Notes under the pieces: generated by a model
The model's input: the letters and a program-made list of their open reading frames with translations, nothing else
The model's database searches: none
What the model was told of the DNA's origin: nothing
Translations under genes and position numbers: made by a program
Assembly (NCBI GenBank): GCA_030523645.1
Contig: JAUNIB010000001.1
Span: 124,001-188,000 of the forward strand
DNA length: 64,000 nt
Source of the DNA: Selenomonadaceae bacterium
GTDB taxonomy: Bacteria; Bacillota; Negativicutes; Selenomonadales; Selenomonadaceae
Direction: 5' to 3'
In this document: one piece after another, positions 34,637 through 45,997 of the stretch
Layout: the number at the start of each line of letters is the position of its first letter
Numbering within the stretch: position 1 is the stretch's first letter

Positions 34637-35998
34637 ATGATGAAAATGGATGAGCGCTGGGAAGAACGGGACCTTGCCCATATCTGGCATCCTTGTTCCC
34701 AGATGAAGGACTATGAGACTCTGCCCCCTATGGTCATTGACCATGCAAAGGGCGTATGGCTCTACGATGTTCACGGCAACAAGTATCTGGATATCGTCGG
34801 TTCCTGGTGGTGCAACCTTTTGGGTCACTGCAATCCCACCATCAACGATTTCGTAAAGAAGCAGATTGACAAGCTGGAGCATGTCATCTTCGCCAACTTC
34901 TCCCACGAGTCTGCAATCCGTCTCACGGAGGAGCTGCTGCAGATTGTACCGCCGGGACTTACGAAGTTCCACTATAATGATAACGGTTCCGCTGCTGTAG
35001 AGTGCGCTCTGAAGATTTCCTTCCAGTATATGTATCAGACCGGCCGCAGCGAGAAGAAGCGCTTCATGTGCCTTACCGAGAGCTATCACGGTGAGACCAT
35101 CGGCGCCCTGTCCGTAGGCAGTATGGACCTCTTTGCCAAGATGTATCAGCCAATGATGATGGACAACATCCATGTAGAGGCACCGGACTGCTACCGCTGC
35201 CCCTACGGCTGCAACCGTGACACCTGCGACTGCCCCTGCTTTGAGCATGCGGAGAAGTGCTTCGCCGAGCATGCTCACGAGACGGCGGCAATGATTGTCG
35301 AGCCGCTGCTGCAGGGCTGTGCCGGTATGCGTATTTATCCGACCAAGTATCTCCAGAAGCTCCGCAAGCTCTGCGATGAGTACGATGTACTCCTCATCGC
35401 TGATGAGATTGCCACCGGCTTCGGCCGCACCGGCGAGATGTTTGCCTGCGGAAAGGCCGGAATCACTCCGGACATCATGTGCATATCCAAGGGCCTTACC
35501 GGCGGATATCTCCCCATGTCCGTGATGGTTACTACCGATAAGATTTACGATGCCTTCTATGCCGACTACAACGAGCATAAGGCCTTCATGCACAGCCACA
35601 CCTACGCCGGCAATCCGCTGGGCTGCGCCACTGCTCTGGCTGTACAGCATATCTTCCGCACTCAGCCGATATTCTCCAACATGACCGTAAACGCCAAGTG
35701 GCTTACCAGCCGTCTGAACAGCGCACTGGGAGACCATCCCAATGTAGGCGAAATTCGCCACATCGGTCTGATCCATGCCATTGAGCTGGTAGCTGACAAG
35801 GCGAACAAGACGCCCTTCGACAGCAAGAAGCGCCTCGGCTATGAAATCTATAAGTACGGCCTGAAGCGGGGCATCGTCCTGCGTCCGCTGGGCGACATCA
35901 TCTACTTCAACCCGGCCCTCAACATCACCCAGCTTGAGCTGGAGGAAGCAGTGAAGCTCACGGTGGAGTCCATCGAGGCTATCCTGCCCAGAAAGTAA
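34637..35998 (+). CDS. bioA: Adenosylmethionine-8-amino-7-oxononanoate aminotransferase
   Basis: 453 residues, PLP class III aminotransferase. BioA signatures: DLAHIWHPCSQMKDYETLPPMV at the N-terminus, GSWWCNLLGHCNP, SYHGETIGALSVGSMD, DEIATGFGRTGEMFACGKAGI and the PLP lysine in CISKGLTGGYLPMSVMV. A Cys-rich insertion (CYRCPYGCNRDTCDCPCFEHAEKC) sits between residues about 188 and 212, typical of the Firmicute BioA branch. 33 bp after bioD. Start 34637 follows GGGAGAG; a second ATG is adjacent. Confidence 0.95.
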   Translation: MMKMDERWEERDLAHIWHPCSQMKDYETLPPMVIDHAKGVWLYDVHGNKYLDIVGSWWCNLLGHCNPTINDFVKKQIDKLEHVIFANFSHESAIRLTEELLQIVPPGLTKFHYNDNGSAAVECALKISFQYMYQTGRSEKKRFMCLTESYHGETIGALSVGSMDLFAKMYQPMMMDNIHVEAPDCYRCPYGCNRDTCDCPCFEHAEKCFAEHAHETAAMIVEPLLQGCAGMRIYPTKYLQKLRKLCDEYDVLLIADEIATGFGRTGEMFACGKAGITPDIMCISKGLTGGYLPMSVMVTTDKIYDAFYADYNEHKAFMHSHTYAGNPLGCATALAVQHIFRTQPIFSNMTVNAKWLTSRLNSALGDHPNVGEIRHIGLIHAIELVADKANKTPFDSKKRLGYEIYKYGLKRGIVLRPLGDIIYFNPALNITQLELEEAVKLTVESIEAILPRK

Positions 35999-36016
35999 TA
36001 TCCGACTGCAAAGCGA

Positions 36017-36050
36017 CCAACGGCAAGCCCTCCGCCTGCCGTTGGTTTTT
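36017..36050 (+). terminator. Terminator of bioDA
   Basis: CCAACGGCA ... TGCCGTTGG followed by TTTTTGG. Confidence 0.8.
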
Positions 36051-36145
36051 GGTGTCTGCCTTGTTTCTATGTGAGTTTTATGGTATTGTATGAGGGTTAA
36101 GAAAAGATTTTTATGACACCATTAATGGATATACGGAGGGATTTC

Positions 36146-36721
36146 ATGACCTGTGAAGAGCTGATAGCTCCCCTGACGGCGGTGCTTTTTGCTGCCGGGG
36201 AACCACAGACCGTTGAAAAGCTGACCGAAATTTTTGATTGCGGGCAGGATATGATGAAAGCAGCCCTTGTCCGGCTGGAGCGGAAGCTGGAGTCGGAGGA
36301 CAGCGGCATTATTCTTCAATCTCTGGCGGGAGGCTATCGTCTGGCCACCCGGCAGGAGTATTACCACTACGTAGAAAAGCTCAATCAGCTGAGACCAAAG
36401 AAGCTGTCGGCCGCCCTGATGGAAACCTTGGCGATTATCGCTTTCCGTCAGCCGGTGACAAGGCAGGAGATTGAGGCTATCCGCGGCGTCAGTGCCGACA
36501 ATGCGGTGAGCAGGCTGCTGGAGATGGAGCTGATAAAGGAAGCGGGACGGAAGGATGTAATCGGCCATCCGATTCTCTTCCGGACCACGGAGAACTTCCT
36601 AACCAGCTTCGGGCTGGATGACCTGTCGGGACTGCCGGAGCTGCCCGAGCTGCAGCTTCCGCCGGAGCAGGGGGAGGATTTCGTTCAGCTTAGCCTTTTG
36701 AATGAAGAGTCAAACACTTGA
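36146..36721 (+). CDS. scpB: Segregation and condensation protein B
   Basis: 191 residues from ATG 36146 (CGGAGGG upstream; an in-frame ATG at 36113 lacks a site). Two winged-helix domains as in ScpB: LTAVLFAAGEPQTVEKLTEIFD and LSAALMETLAIIAFRQPVTRQEIEAIRGVSADNAVSRLLEMELI. Partner of Smc and ScpA in chromosome condensation. scpA is not adjacent, unlike the usual scpA-scpB pair; glpK follows instead after 17 bp. Confidence 0.93.
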   Translation: MTCEELIAPLTAVLFAAGEPQTVEKLTEIFDCGQDMMKAALVRLERKLESEDSGIILQSLAGGYRLATRQEYYHYVEKLNQLRPKKLSAALMETLAIIAFRQPVTRQEIEAIRGVSADNAVSRLLEMELIKEAGRKDVIGHPILFRTTENFLTSFGLDDLSGLPELPELQLPPEQGEDFVQLSLLNEESNT

Positions 36722-36726
36722 AATAA

Positions 36727-38241
<1,515 letters not shown>

Positions 38242-38447
38242 TCTGTAAGCCGGAACACAGGATAATCTGATTGGCGGATTCGTGGGCAATATCATTCTGC
38301 TGAAAAAACTCTCATAAAGCTGCCTTTAGGGGAGCGGTGAGGGGTAATAGGGTCTGCTGACCATGTAATAACAAGACCGTCGTTGGATTTTCCCTCGGCG
38401 GTCCTGTCTGTTTGGCAGGGAAATTTAGAAAGAAGTTTTTTGGTGAA

Positions 38448-39788
38448 ATGAAATTTTCAAGCGTTATAAAAAGTGCAATGGCGACGCTGTTGACAGGGAC
38501 TGTCTGCTTTGCCGGCAGCCTGCCGGCAGAGGCAGCGGGTATCACCGGTCTGACTGCCAGCAGTGCAGAGAAGCCTGTCTCGCTGTCTCCGATTCTTCGC
38601 TGGGACAGGTATACGGATGCTGTCTGTTTCGAGCTGGAGCTTTTTGATGAGAGACCGGTACAGCTGAAGACGGACGAAACCAGTCCGGCGGCGATATGGC
38701 ACAATGAGTATATATACAAAAACGCCTGTAATGTTCCCTTGTATAAGATAGTGGGAGAGGATTTTTCCGGCCATCTCTGGTGGCGGGTGAGACCCCTGAA
38801 TTTCGACCATGAGCCCATCGACGAATTCAGCAGTCCGGCAGAAATATTCGTCAGCGATCGGGAAAAGAGGATGAATTCACCAGAGCCGATGGGCGAGGAT
38901 GCGCCGAAGCTTCTGTATCCGGTGTACAGCTGGGTAGGGCAGCATGATGCCGACAAGTACAAGGTAGAAATATACTCCGGCAACCCTGCAAAATCGGCCA
39001 AAGCAGTTCTCCTGGGTACGCTGGACGCAGACTTCTCTGAAAAGTATGATGATGTGCCGCGGCAGGATAGTCCGGAGGTATACTGGCGGGTACATGCCTA
39101 CGATAAGGACGGCGAGCCATTGGGCCAGTGGTCAGCCCCAAAGAAACTGAAAAGGCTTAAGGGAAGACAACATATAGCCGTGTACGGTGACAGCATCAGC
39201 CACGGCGGCGGCCGTATGTCATACGGCCCGGATATCCCGGAATACAGCTACCCGACCTATTTGGATTTCCGGGCGGGCAATTTGGCCTGCAGCGGCCGGA
39301 CTACAGCGGACATGGTGGAGCATTTCCGGTCGGATATACTGCCCAGCAGACCGCGGTATTTGATTATTCTCGGCGGCTCAAATGATTTGCGGGCAGAATG
39401 GGGTGAACCGGCGGAGACTATAGACAACCTCCGTCAGTTGTCCGAGCTGTGCGTTGACAATGGAATACGGCCGGTATTTCTGACGCTGCCGCCTATCAAT
39501 CCCAAGCAGATAGCCAAAGCCTTCGGGGATAAGAGTGCCGCTGACTGGCGTACCAAATTCGATACGGTAAATGAGTACATCAGAACGCTGCCTCACATAG
39601 ATGCGGCAGCTCCCCTCGAGAAGCTGTCCGAGGGAAGGGAAATGCCTGCCGAGCTGGCGGTAGACGGACTCCACGGCGATGTGGAGGCGAAGCGGATTAT
39701 GGCGGCGTCGATTAATAAAAACTGGGCGATGGCAAAGAAAGCTGCCGACCGGTGGTACAAAGCAAAAATTAAGGAGCGAAAGTCTTAA
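38448..39788 (+). CDS. Exported SGNH/GDSL hydrolase with Ig-like domains
   Basis: 446 residues from ATG 38448. Signal peptide ending near SLPAEAAG (about residue 26). Residues 30-240 look like two Ig/Fn3-like modules (PVSLSPILRWDRYTDAVCFELELFD; PKLLYPVYSWVGQHDADKYKVEIYSG, the same pattern LYPVYSW/LSPILRW). C-terminal SGNH fold: block I VYGDSISHGGG, block III GGSNDLRAEWG, block V DGLHGDVEAKRI with catalytic Asp-His. Likely an envelope esterase acting on acylated polysaccharide or lipid; exact substrate unknown. A partial repeat-like stretch (38316-38350, GCCTTTAGGGGAGCGGTGAGGGGTAA) lies upstream. Confidence 0.85.
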   Translation: MKFSSVIKSAMATLLTGTVCFAGSLPAEAAGITGLTASSAEKPVSLSPILRWDRYTDAVCFELELFDERPVQLKTDETSPAAIWHNEYIYKNACNVPLYKIVGEDFSGHLWWRVRPLNFDHEPIDEFSSPAEIFVSDREKRMNSPEPMGEDAPKLLYPVYSWVGQHDADKYKVEIYSGNPAKSAKAVLLGTLDADFSEKYDDVPRQDSPEVYWRVHAYDKDGEPLGQWSAPKKLKRLKGRQHIAVYGDSISHGGGRMSYGPDIPEYSYPTYLDFRAGNLACSGRTTADMVEHFRSDILPSRPRYLIILGGSNDLRAEWGEPAETIDNLRQLSELCVDNGIRPVFLTLPPINPKQIAKAFGDKSAADWRTKFDTVNEYIRTLPHIDAAAPLEKLSEGREMPAELAVDGLHGDVEAKRIMAASINKNWAMAKKAADRWYKAKIKERKS

Positions 39789-39894
39789 TTTTTCGTAATC
39801 ATTTAATGGAATTTTAATTTTTCTCATATATACTCAACAGTGATTTAGTGTAACCTGAATATATCTGATTTTTATAGATAAAGAGGTCGTCAAA

Positions 39895-41235
39895 ATGTAT
39901 GAGAAGTTTGTCGGGAAGACCAAAGCAAAGATTGAGGAACTAAAGCAGAAATACGACGGGCTTGACCGGCGGAGAAAGTGCATCGTCGTCGGTGTGGGCT
40001 GCCTTGTCTGCTGTGTCCTCATGTATGTGTGGTTCGGCATAAAGACTGACAAGGGCACTCGTCCGAAGCAGCGGGGCGGCGCTCCGTTGGTGGCTGTCTA
40101 CAAGGCAGACCGCCGGGACATGAGCCGCCGGGTGACTCTCGCCGGGCAGACTGTATCGGACGCCAGTATCGACCTGATACCGAAGTATGACGGCCGCATC
40201 AGTGAGGTGCTGGCTGACCTTGGCACCGTGGTTAAGAAGGGCGACATTCTCATGGTGCAGGATACGGAAAACCTCGATATCTCCATCAGGCAGAATACGG
40301 CTTCCACTAAACAGGCGGAGGCAGTAGCCGTAGAGGCTGAAGCAACATATAACGCCAACTTTATAAAGGCCGAGGCTGATTTTGCAGTAGAGTCCAGCCG
40401 CTATGAGCGAAATCTTCATCTCTACGAAATAGGAGCCATCTCCAAGGATCAGCTGGATGTGCTTCATCAGAAATATCTTGTAAGTAAGGCTGCCTATGAG
40501 CTGCTTGCCAATCAGAATGCGGACGGTGCCGCCTCAGCGGCTATTGAGGCAAAGCGACAGGCTGCGCTGAAGGAAGCCTACGGCACCGATGCGCTGAAGA
40601 AGCAGCGTGATGACCTCATCATGCGGGCCCCCAGAGACGGTGTCATCGCCTATCGAAATGCTGAAGTTGGCGGCATGGCCAAGACAAATCAGAAGGTGTT
40701 CACCCTTGTTGATAACAGCCACATGTATGTAGACTGCTCCCTGTCGGAAGCAGATGCAGCGGTTTTGGAGCCGGGTGTCCGCCTCGATGTGAAGGTGGAG
40801 TCAAAGGGTGTCACCCTGCCGGGACGGCTTATTTTCGTCAGCCCGGCTATGGAGGACGGCTCCCGCACCTACAAGGCCAGAATCGAGCTGGACAAGGGTG
40901 AGGGCTGGGAAAAGGCAAAACTCCGGGCAGGTCTCTTTGCCCGGGCTTATGCCAACATCGTCCAGCGTAAGAAGGCAATCTTCGTTCCCAAGGAAGCCGT
41001 TATCAAGCGCAACGGTAAGACCAGCATATTCATCGTCCATGAGGACCTGACCGTAGAGCGCCGCAGCGTCCGTGTCGGTCTTATTAACGACCAGATGGAA
41101 GAGATACTGGAGGGCGTCAACGAGGGCGAGACCGTCGCCGTCACCAATCAGGACAAGCTGGCCGACGGCGTGAAAATCAAGGTGGATGAGGACTACCATG
41201 ACCCCAGCCACGGAGAGCAGGGGAATAAATCATGA
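39895..41235 (+). CDS. RND efflux periplasmic adaptor subunit
   Basis: 446 residues, HlyD/AcrA-type membrane fusion protein. Basic cytoplasmic start, one membrane anchor (VVGVGCLVCCVLMYVWFGI, about residues 38-56), lipoyl halves VLADLGTVVKKGDILMVQDTENL and MRAPRDGVIAYRNAEVGGMAKTNQKVFTLVD around a helical hairpin (about 115-230), then beta-barrel and MP domain. Joins the RND pump to an outer-membrane channel. Overlaps the pump gene by 4 bp. The predicted outer-membrane factor gene is not adjacent. Confidence 0.92.
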   Translation: MYEKFVGKTKAKIEELKQKYDGLDRRRKCIVVGVGCLVCCVLMYVWFGIKTDKGTRPKQRGGAPLVAVYKADRRDMSRRVTLAGQTVSDASIDLIPKYDGRISEVLADLGTVVKKGDILMVQDTENLDISIRQNTASTKQAEAVAVEAEATYNANFIKAEADFAVESSRYERNLHLYEIGAISKDQLDVLHQKYLVSKAAYELLANQNADGAASAAIEAKRQAALKEAYGTDALKKQRDDLIMRAPRDGVIAYRNAEVGGMAKTNQKVFTLVDNSHMYVDCSLSEADAAVLEPGVRLDVKVESKGVTLPGRLIFVSPAMEDGSRTYKARIELDKGEGWEKAKLRAGLFARAYANIVQRKKAIFVPKEAVIKRNGKTSIFIVHEDLTVERRSVRVGLINDQMEEILEGVNEGETVAVTNQDKLADGVKIKVDEDYHDPSHGEQGNKS

Positions 41236-44200
41236 ACCTGACTCGCTATTCCATCAAGAGACCAATCGGCATATCCATGATAGTATCCTTCTTCGTGGTG
41301 CTGGGTCTCTACAGCTATTACCTCATCGGCGTAGAGCTGCTGCCGGCTTTGAATACCCCCTTCGTATCCATCTCGGTAAAATACCCCGGGGCCAATGCCG
41401 AATCCATTGAGCAGCAGGTCATAAAGCCTATCGAGGATGCATTGTCGGCGGTATCAGACGTCAAGAAAATGACATCCATAGCCAGCTATGAGCGGGCCCG
41501 TATCATGCTGGAGCTGGAGTTCTACGCCAATGCGGACTCGGCAGCCATCGATGCCACGAAAAAGGTAAATGCCATCCGCGGCAAGCTGCCGGACGAAGTA
41601 GAAGAGCCGGTCGTCATCAAGCGAGACCTGAACGCCACGCCTATTGTCGAGCTGGCAGTCACCTCCGACCGACCGCTGGCAGATATATACTCCAAGACAG
41701 ACAACACCTTTCAGGATATCATTCAGCAGGCCTCCGGCGTATCGGAGATAGAGCTGTACGGCGGCCGTGACAAGGAAATCGCTATCGAAGTCGACAAAGA
41801 CAAGATGGCAGCCTACAAGCTCACCATGGCGGATATTGTCACCGCGCTGAAGAATGAAAATCAGCTGCTGCCCTCCGGCAGTATCTATACGGATACGAAG
41901 CAGTCCGATGTCCGTGTCATTGCCCAATATCTGAAGGCAAGGGACATAGAGGACATCGTAGTAAAGAACAGCGACGGTATAAGGATACCCTTTACCGCCT
42001 TTGCCACTGCAACGGAGAAGGAGGCCCGCGTTGCCCGCTATGCCCGATTCAACGGACAGGACACCGTAGCGCTCCGAATTTACAAAAACAGTGATGCAAA
42101 CATCGTTGAGACGGCAAACAATATTGTAAAGCAGGTAGAAAAGCTCCGCCGTGAGTACAAGGACTACAACTTTACCATCATCCGCAACGATGCTGACTAT
42201 GTAAACCGCTCCCTTCACAGCACCATCGGTACACTTATCGAGGGCCTTATTACCACCGGTCTTACCCTCTTTGTGTTCCTCCGGGGCTGGCAGTCCACGG
42301 CGGCGGTTATGATTGCCATACCGACCTCCCTCATATCCACCTTCCTCATCATGTACATGGCGGGCTTCACCTTCAACATGATGTCCCTGATGGGTATGAC
42401 CCTCTGTATCGGTATTCTCGTCGATGACTCTATCGTAGTACTGGAGAACATCATCCGACACATGGAACTGGGTGAGGCCCCGGATGTGGCGGCGGAGAAC
42501 GGCCGTAATGAGATAGGTATGGCAGCTATCGCCATCACCCTTTGCGATGCGGCCGTATTCATGCCTATCGCCTTCATGAACTCCATGACCGGTCAGTTCT
42601 TCCGGCAGTTCGGTCTGACTATCGTCTTTGCCGGTATGTTCTCCCTGTTTATTTCCTTTACTCTCACACCTATGCTGGCCTCCCAGTTCTTCAAGAACGG
42701 CTACCATGTGGCCCGACGAAAGCTTTGGGACAGAATGGATGCCATTGAGAACTGGGCGGTGGAGACCTACGACGGCATTGTCCGCTACAGCCTTGCCAAC
42801 CCGGCGAAGATACTCTGGCCGAGTCTGGCCATGTTCATTGTATCCATAGCCTTTATCCCCCTGCGTCTGGTAGGCTCAGAGTATATGCCGCAGACTGACG
42901 AGGGAGGCTTCCAGATTATCGTTCAGCTTCCGGTATCATCAACGGCGGATGAAACCAACAAGGTAATGAAGAAGCTGGAGAACTTTGTCGGTGATATACC
43001 GGATGTTCAATACTACCTGTCCAATGCCGGCGGCCGCAACTCCTACGAAGGCCGTATGCGAGTCCAGCTCTACAAGCGGGCTGACCGTGACCACTCTATC
43101 TGGCAGGTAACAAACAGCATTCGTGCCTACGCACAGGAGATACCAAACGCTGTAATCCGTGTCATGGAGGATCAGTCCTCTATCTCCGGCGTCAGCAGCG
43201 GCGGCGGTGTCGGCTCTGTCGGCGGTATGATGCAGATGGAGCTGCGAGGCAACGACTTTGATAAGCTCATTGCCGCGTCCGACTCCGTAATGAAAATTCT
43301 CAAGGAGGATGTGAAGGGTACCACCGATGTAAACTCCTCCTATATTGAAGGTGTACCGGAGCTGCAAGTCACGGTTGACCGTGAGCGTATGAAGCTCTTC
43401 GGTGTCACTCTGCTGGATGTGCAGAACGCCGTGAAGTCATCAATCTCCGGTCGAGATGCCGGCGACCTGGCCAATGACCCCTTGAATGACGGACAGGACA
43501 CCGATATCGAAGTGCGTTTCCGTGACTCCGACGGCTACGGCATGACGGATATAGCCAATATCCCCATCAATGCCGGAGGAAAAATCGTCTACCTCTCTGA
43601 TGTGGCGAAGATTGCCAACGGCACCGGCCCGGTAATGATTCGCCGCGTTGACAAGCAGCGCTCCATTATCATCGGCTGCAACCTTGTGGGCCGTCCGCTG
43701 AACGATGTGGTTCAGGACACCAGGGCCGCCATCAGCAAAATAAAGCTGGGTGAGGGTATAACCTACCGCTTCCGCGGTGCGGCAACTCAGATGAACGATA
43801 CCTTCAAGGAACTGCTCATGGCTCTGCTGTTGGCACTGATTTTGATTTATATGCTGCTGGCGGTGCTTTATGAGTCGCTGATAACTCCCTTCATCCGTAT
43901 GTTCTCGCTGCCGCTGGGTATCATCGGTGCCATTCTGCTTCTGTTCCTGACCCACAATACTGTCAATCTTTATTCCCTTATCGGTATACTGGTCATGGAC
44001 GGTATCGTAGCAAAGAACGGTACGCTCCTTCTCGACTACACGCTTACCCTTATGGAAGAGCAGGGCATGAGTGCCTACGATGCCATCATCGAGGCAGGAC
44101 GGGTCAGGCTGAAGCCAATATTCATGACCACCATCACCATGATGATAGGTATGCTTCCGACGGCCTTCGCCATGACCGAGGGCGCCGAGACCCGCTCGTC

Positions 44201-44390
44201 CATGGCCTGGGTAATCATCGGCGGTCTTCTGACTTCTACCGTCTTTACGCTGGTAGTTGTACCCATTATTTTCCTGTTCTTTGAGAACAATCCGCCGAGA
44301 ACCTGGTGGTCGCTGATGAAAAAGGGCATAGGCAGTCTGCGTGATAAGCTCCGCAGCAGACTTGCCCCGGCGTCACAGCCTCAGAGTTAA
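41232..44390 (+). CDS. RND multidrug efflux permease (HAE1/AcrB family)
   Basis: 1052 residues. Twelve membrane segments with two large periplasmic loops. N-terminal RYSIKRPIGISMIVSFFVVLGLYSYYLIGVELLPALNTPFV, PGANAESIEQQVIKPIEDAL, proton-relay Asp residues in TM4 (GILVDDSIVVLENIIR), and the second half LALILIYMLLAVLYESLITPF ... GILVMDGIVAKNGTLLLDYT. Proton-driven export of drugs or lipophilic compounds across both membranes, supporting an outer-membrane-bearing Firmicute. Ends with a strong terminator. Confidence 0.94.
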   Translation: MNLTRYSIKRPIGISMIVSFFVVLGLYSYYLIGVELLPALNTPFVSISVKYPGANAESIEQQVIKPIEDALSAVSDVKKMTSIASYERARIMLELEFYANADSAAIDATKKVNAIRGKLPDEVEEPVVIKRDLNATPIVELAVTSDRPLADIYSKTDNTFQDIIQQASGVSEIELYGGRDKEIAIEVDKDKMAAYKLTMADIVTALKNENQLLPSGSIYTDTKQSDVRVIAQYLKARDIEDIVVKNSDGIRIPFTAFATATEKEARVARYARFNGQDTVALRIYKNSDANIVETANNIVKQVEKLRREYKDYNFTIIRNDADYVNRSLHSTIGTLIEGLITTGLTLFVFLRGWQSTAAVMIAIPTSLISTFLIMYMAGFTFNMMSLMGMTLCIGILVDDSIVVLENIIRHMELGEAPDVAAENGRNEIGMAAIAITLCDAAVFMPIAFMNSMTGQFFRQFGLTIVFAGMFSLFISFTLTPMLASQFFKNGYHVARRKLWDRMDAIENWAVETYDGIVRYSLANPAKILWPSLAMFIVSIAFIPLRLVGSEYMPQTDEGGFQIIVQLPVSSTADETNKVMKKLENFVGDIPDVQYYLSNAGGRNSYEGRMRVQLYKRADRDHSIWQVTNSIRAYAQEIPNAVIRVMEDQSSISGVSSGGGVGSVGGMMQMELRGNDFDKLIAASDSVMKILKEDVKGTTDVNSSYIEGVPELQVTVDRERMKLFGVTLLDVQNAVKSSISGRDAGDLANDPLNDGQDTDIEVRFRDSDGYGMTDIANIPINAGGKIVYLSDVAKIANGTGPVMIRRVDKQRSIIIGCNLVGRPLNDVVQDTRAAISKIKLGEGITYRFRGAATQMNDTFKELLMALLLALILIYMLLAVLYESLITPFIRMFSLPLGIIGAILLLFLTHNTVNLYSLIGILVMDGIVAKNGTLLLDYTLTLMEEQGMSAYDAIIEAGRVRLKPIFMTTITMMIGMLPTAFAMTEGAETRSSMAWVIIGGLLTSTVFTLVVVPIIFLFFENNPPRTWWSLMKKGIGSLRDKLRSRLAPASQPQS

Positions 44391-44413
44391 AGCTGACAGT
44401 ATAAAGCACTCTT

Positions 44414-44451
44414 AAAAATCCCGACTGTACTAAATACAGTCGGGATTTTTT
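44414..44451 (+). terminator. Terminator of the RND operon
   Basis: AAAATCCCGACTGTA-CTAAA-TACAGTCGGGATTTT then TTCC. Confidence 0.88.
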
Positions 44452-44488
44452 CCTGCAGCCGGCATTTACCTGTCTTTTGCGGAGAGGG

Positions 44489-44634
44489 GGTACAATTTGA
44501 CCGTAAAATAAAAAATCCCAGAGAAATCGTCAAAAATCTGTCTTACGATAGCCTTTGGCTACGGTCAAATGTAATTGTTACCCGGATACAATTTTTAATT
44601 GTACCTTTTTTGCAGTCTTCCGTTGTGTTATATT
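44489..44634 (+). promoter_or_regulatory. amt1 promoter with direct-repeat operator
   Basis: AATTGTTACC (44573) and AATTGTACC (44597-44605) are direct repeats starting 24 bp apart; the -10 box TATATT is at 44629-44634, 32 bp after the proximal repeat start. There is no good -35 hexamer (TTTTTT), pointing to activation. Inverted half-sites GGTACAATT (44489) and GGATACAATT (44584) are also present. Same architecture as upstream of amt2, tRNA-Pyl and mtmC. Confidence 0.75.
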
Positions 44635-44734
44635 TTTCTTCAGAAATAAAGAAATGCTGCTGCATAAACTAAGCAATGTCGCTCTGTTTGCCGTACTGGC
44701 GGACGGAGCTTTTTCTTTTGGAGGCAGCGAAAGG

Positions 44735-45985
44735 ATGAGTGAAATGAATGGGAGCAATGTAAATTATGTGGATGTAGGTTATGTAGCCTTTGCCACTCTG
44801 ATGGTGTTTTTTATGACGCCGGCACTTGGCTTCTTTTACGGAGGCATGGTGCGGCGCAAGAATGTACTGAATACAATTATGATGTCTATGGCGGCTATCG
44901 GAATCATAGGCCTGCAGTGGACACTTTATGGTTATTCTCTCTCGTTCAGCGGAGACTTTGGCGGCATCATTGGAGATTTCGGATGGGCGGGACTTCAGGG
45001 AGTAGGATTGAAGCCGAATCCTGACCTTTGTGCTGGACTGCCGCATTTGGAATTTGCCGTTTTTCAGATGATGTTTGCGGTAATTACGGCAGCTATTATC
45101 AGCGGCTCCATCGCGGAGCGAGTAAATTTCTATGCCTACTGTCTTGTTATTCTGTTATGGACGACCTTGGTATACGACCCTCTTTGCCACATGGTCTGGA
45201 ACAGCAATGGAATAATTTATCAGTTGGGAGCCATGGACTTCGCCGGAGGTACGGTTATCCATATATCCTCCGGCGTGTCCGGACTGGTGGCTGCCCTTTA
45301 TCTGGGGACACGCCGCAACTATGGTCGTATGAATGTGGCTCCTCATAATGTTCCTTATATTATCCTCGGCGGAAGCATTATATGGGCTGGATGGTTTGCC
45401 TTCAATTCCGGCTGTGCGCTTGGTGCAAATGAAATTATGGTATTGGCTTTGGCTAATACAGCAGTTTCCTCTATGGCCGGTATGGTTACATGGATGCTGC
45501 TGGATAAGATGGTACACGGAAACATGACACTCTTCGGCTCTCTTACCGGCGGCGTAGCCGGACTGGTAGGAGTAACGCCGGCAGCTGGCTTTATCGAAGT
45601 CTGGGCCTCCACCTTTATTGGAATTATTACTGCCATCGCCTGCTTCGTGGCTATTTCCTACGTAAAAGAGCACTTCGGCTACGACGATTCCCTTGACGCT
45701 TTTGGCTGCCACGGAGTTGGCGGTATCTGTGGTGCTATGCTGACCGGTGTATTTTCTACGAAGCTGGTAAATCCGGAAGGCTTTGACGGACTTCTCTACG
45801 GAAATCCCGGACAGCTTATTCCGCAGGGCGTCAGCGTGCTGGTAGCTATCATGATGGCGGTGGTGATGATGCCGCTGATTTTGAAGCTGGTGAGCTTCGT
45901 TGTACCGCTCAGGGTATCCGAGGAAACCGAGAAGGCAGGACTTGACCTGATACAGCATCACGAGACGGCTTATTCCAAGATGTAA
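44735..45985 (+). CDS. amt: Amt/Mep/Rh ammonium (methylammonium) transporter 1
   Basis: 416 residues from ATG 44735 (GGAGG 10 nt upstream; the longer frame would run through the promoter). Eleven membrane segments. Signatures: FFMTPALGFFYGGMVRRKNVLN, IISGSIAERVNFYAY, MDFAGGTVIHISSGVSGLVAALYLG, and twin-His pore histidines in VIHIS and GCHGVGG. Amt channels also carry methylammonium; with mtmBC in the same putative regulon I infer methylamine uptake or recapture of released ammonium. Followed after 12 bp by a PII gene. Confidence 0.94.
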   Translation: MSEMNGSNVNYVDVGYVAFATLMVFFMTPALGFFYGGMVRRKNVLNTIMMSMAAIGIIGLQWTLYGYSLSFSGDFGGIIGDFGWAGLQGVGLKPNPDLCAGLPHLEFAVFQMMFAVITAAIISGSIAERVNFYAYCLVILLWTTLVYDPLCHMVWNSNGIIYQLGAMDFAGGTVIHISSGVSGLVAALYLGTRRNYGRMNVAPHNVPYIILGGSIIWAGWFAFNSGCALGANEIMVLALANTAVSSMAGMVTWMLLDKMVHGNMTLFGSLTGGVAGLVGVTPAAGFIEVWASTFIGIITAIACFVAISYVKEHFGYDDSLDAFGCHGVGGICGAMLTGVFSTKLVNPEGFDGLLYGNPGQLIPQGVSVLVAIMMAVVMMPLILKLVSFVVPLRVSEETEKAGLDLIQHHETAYSKM

Positions 45986-45997
45986 GGGGGAGAAAAA

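Noticed and set aside
38308-38403. Degenerate repeat and weak hairpin downstream of glpK
   Set aside because: Similarity to the 120-bp repeat is limited to about 30 bases and hairpin GACCGTC/CGGCGGTC is weak; not strong enough to call.
44500-44580. Second short gene upstream of amt1
   Set aside because: The longer amt1 frame from 44555 would cover the direct repeats and -10 box; a ribosome site is present only before 44735.
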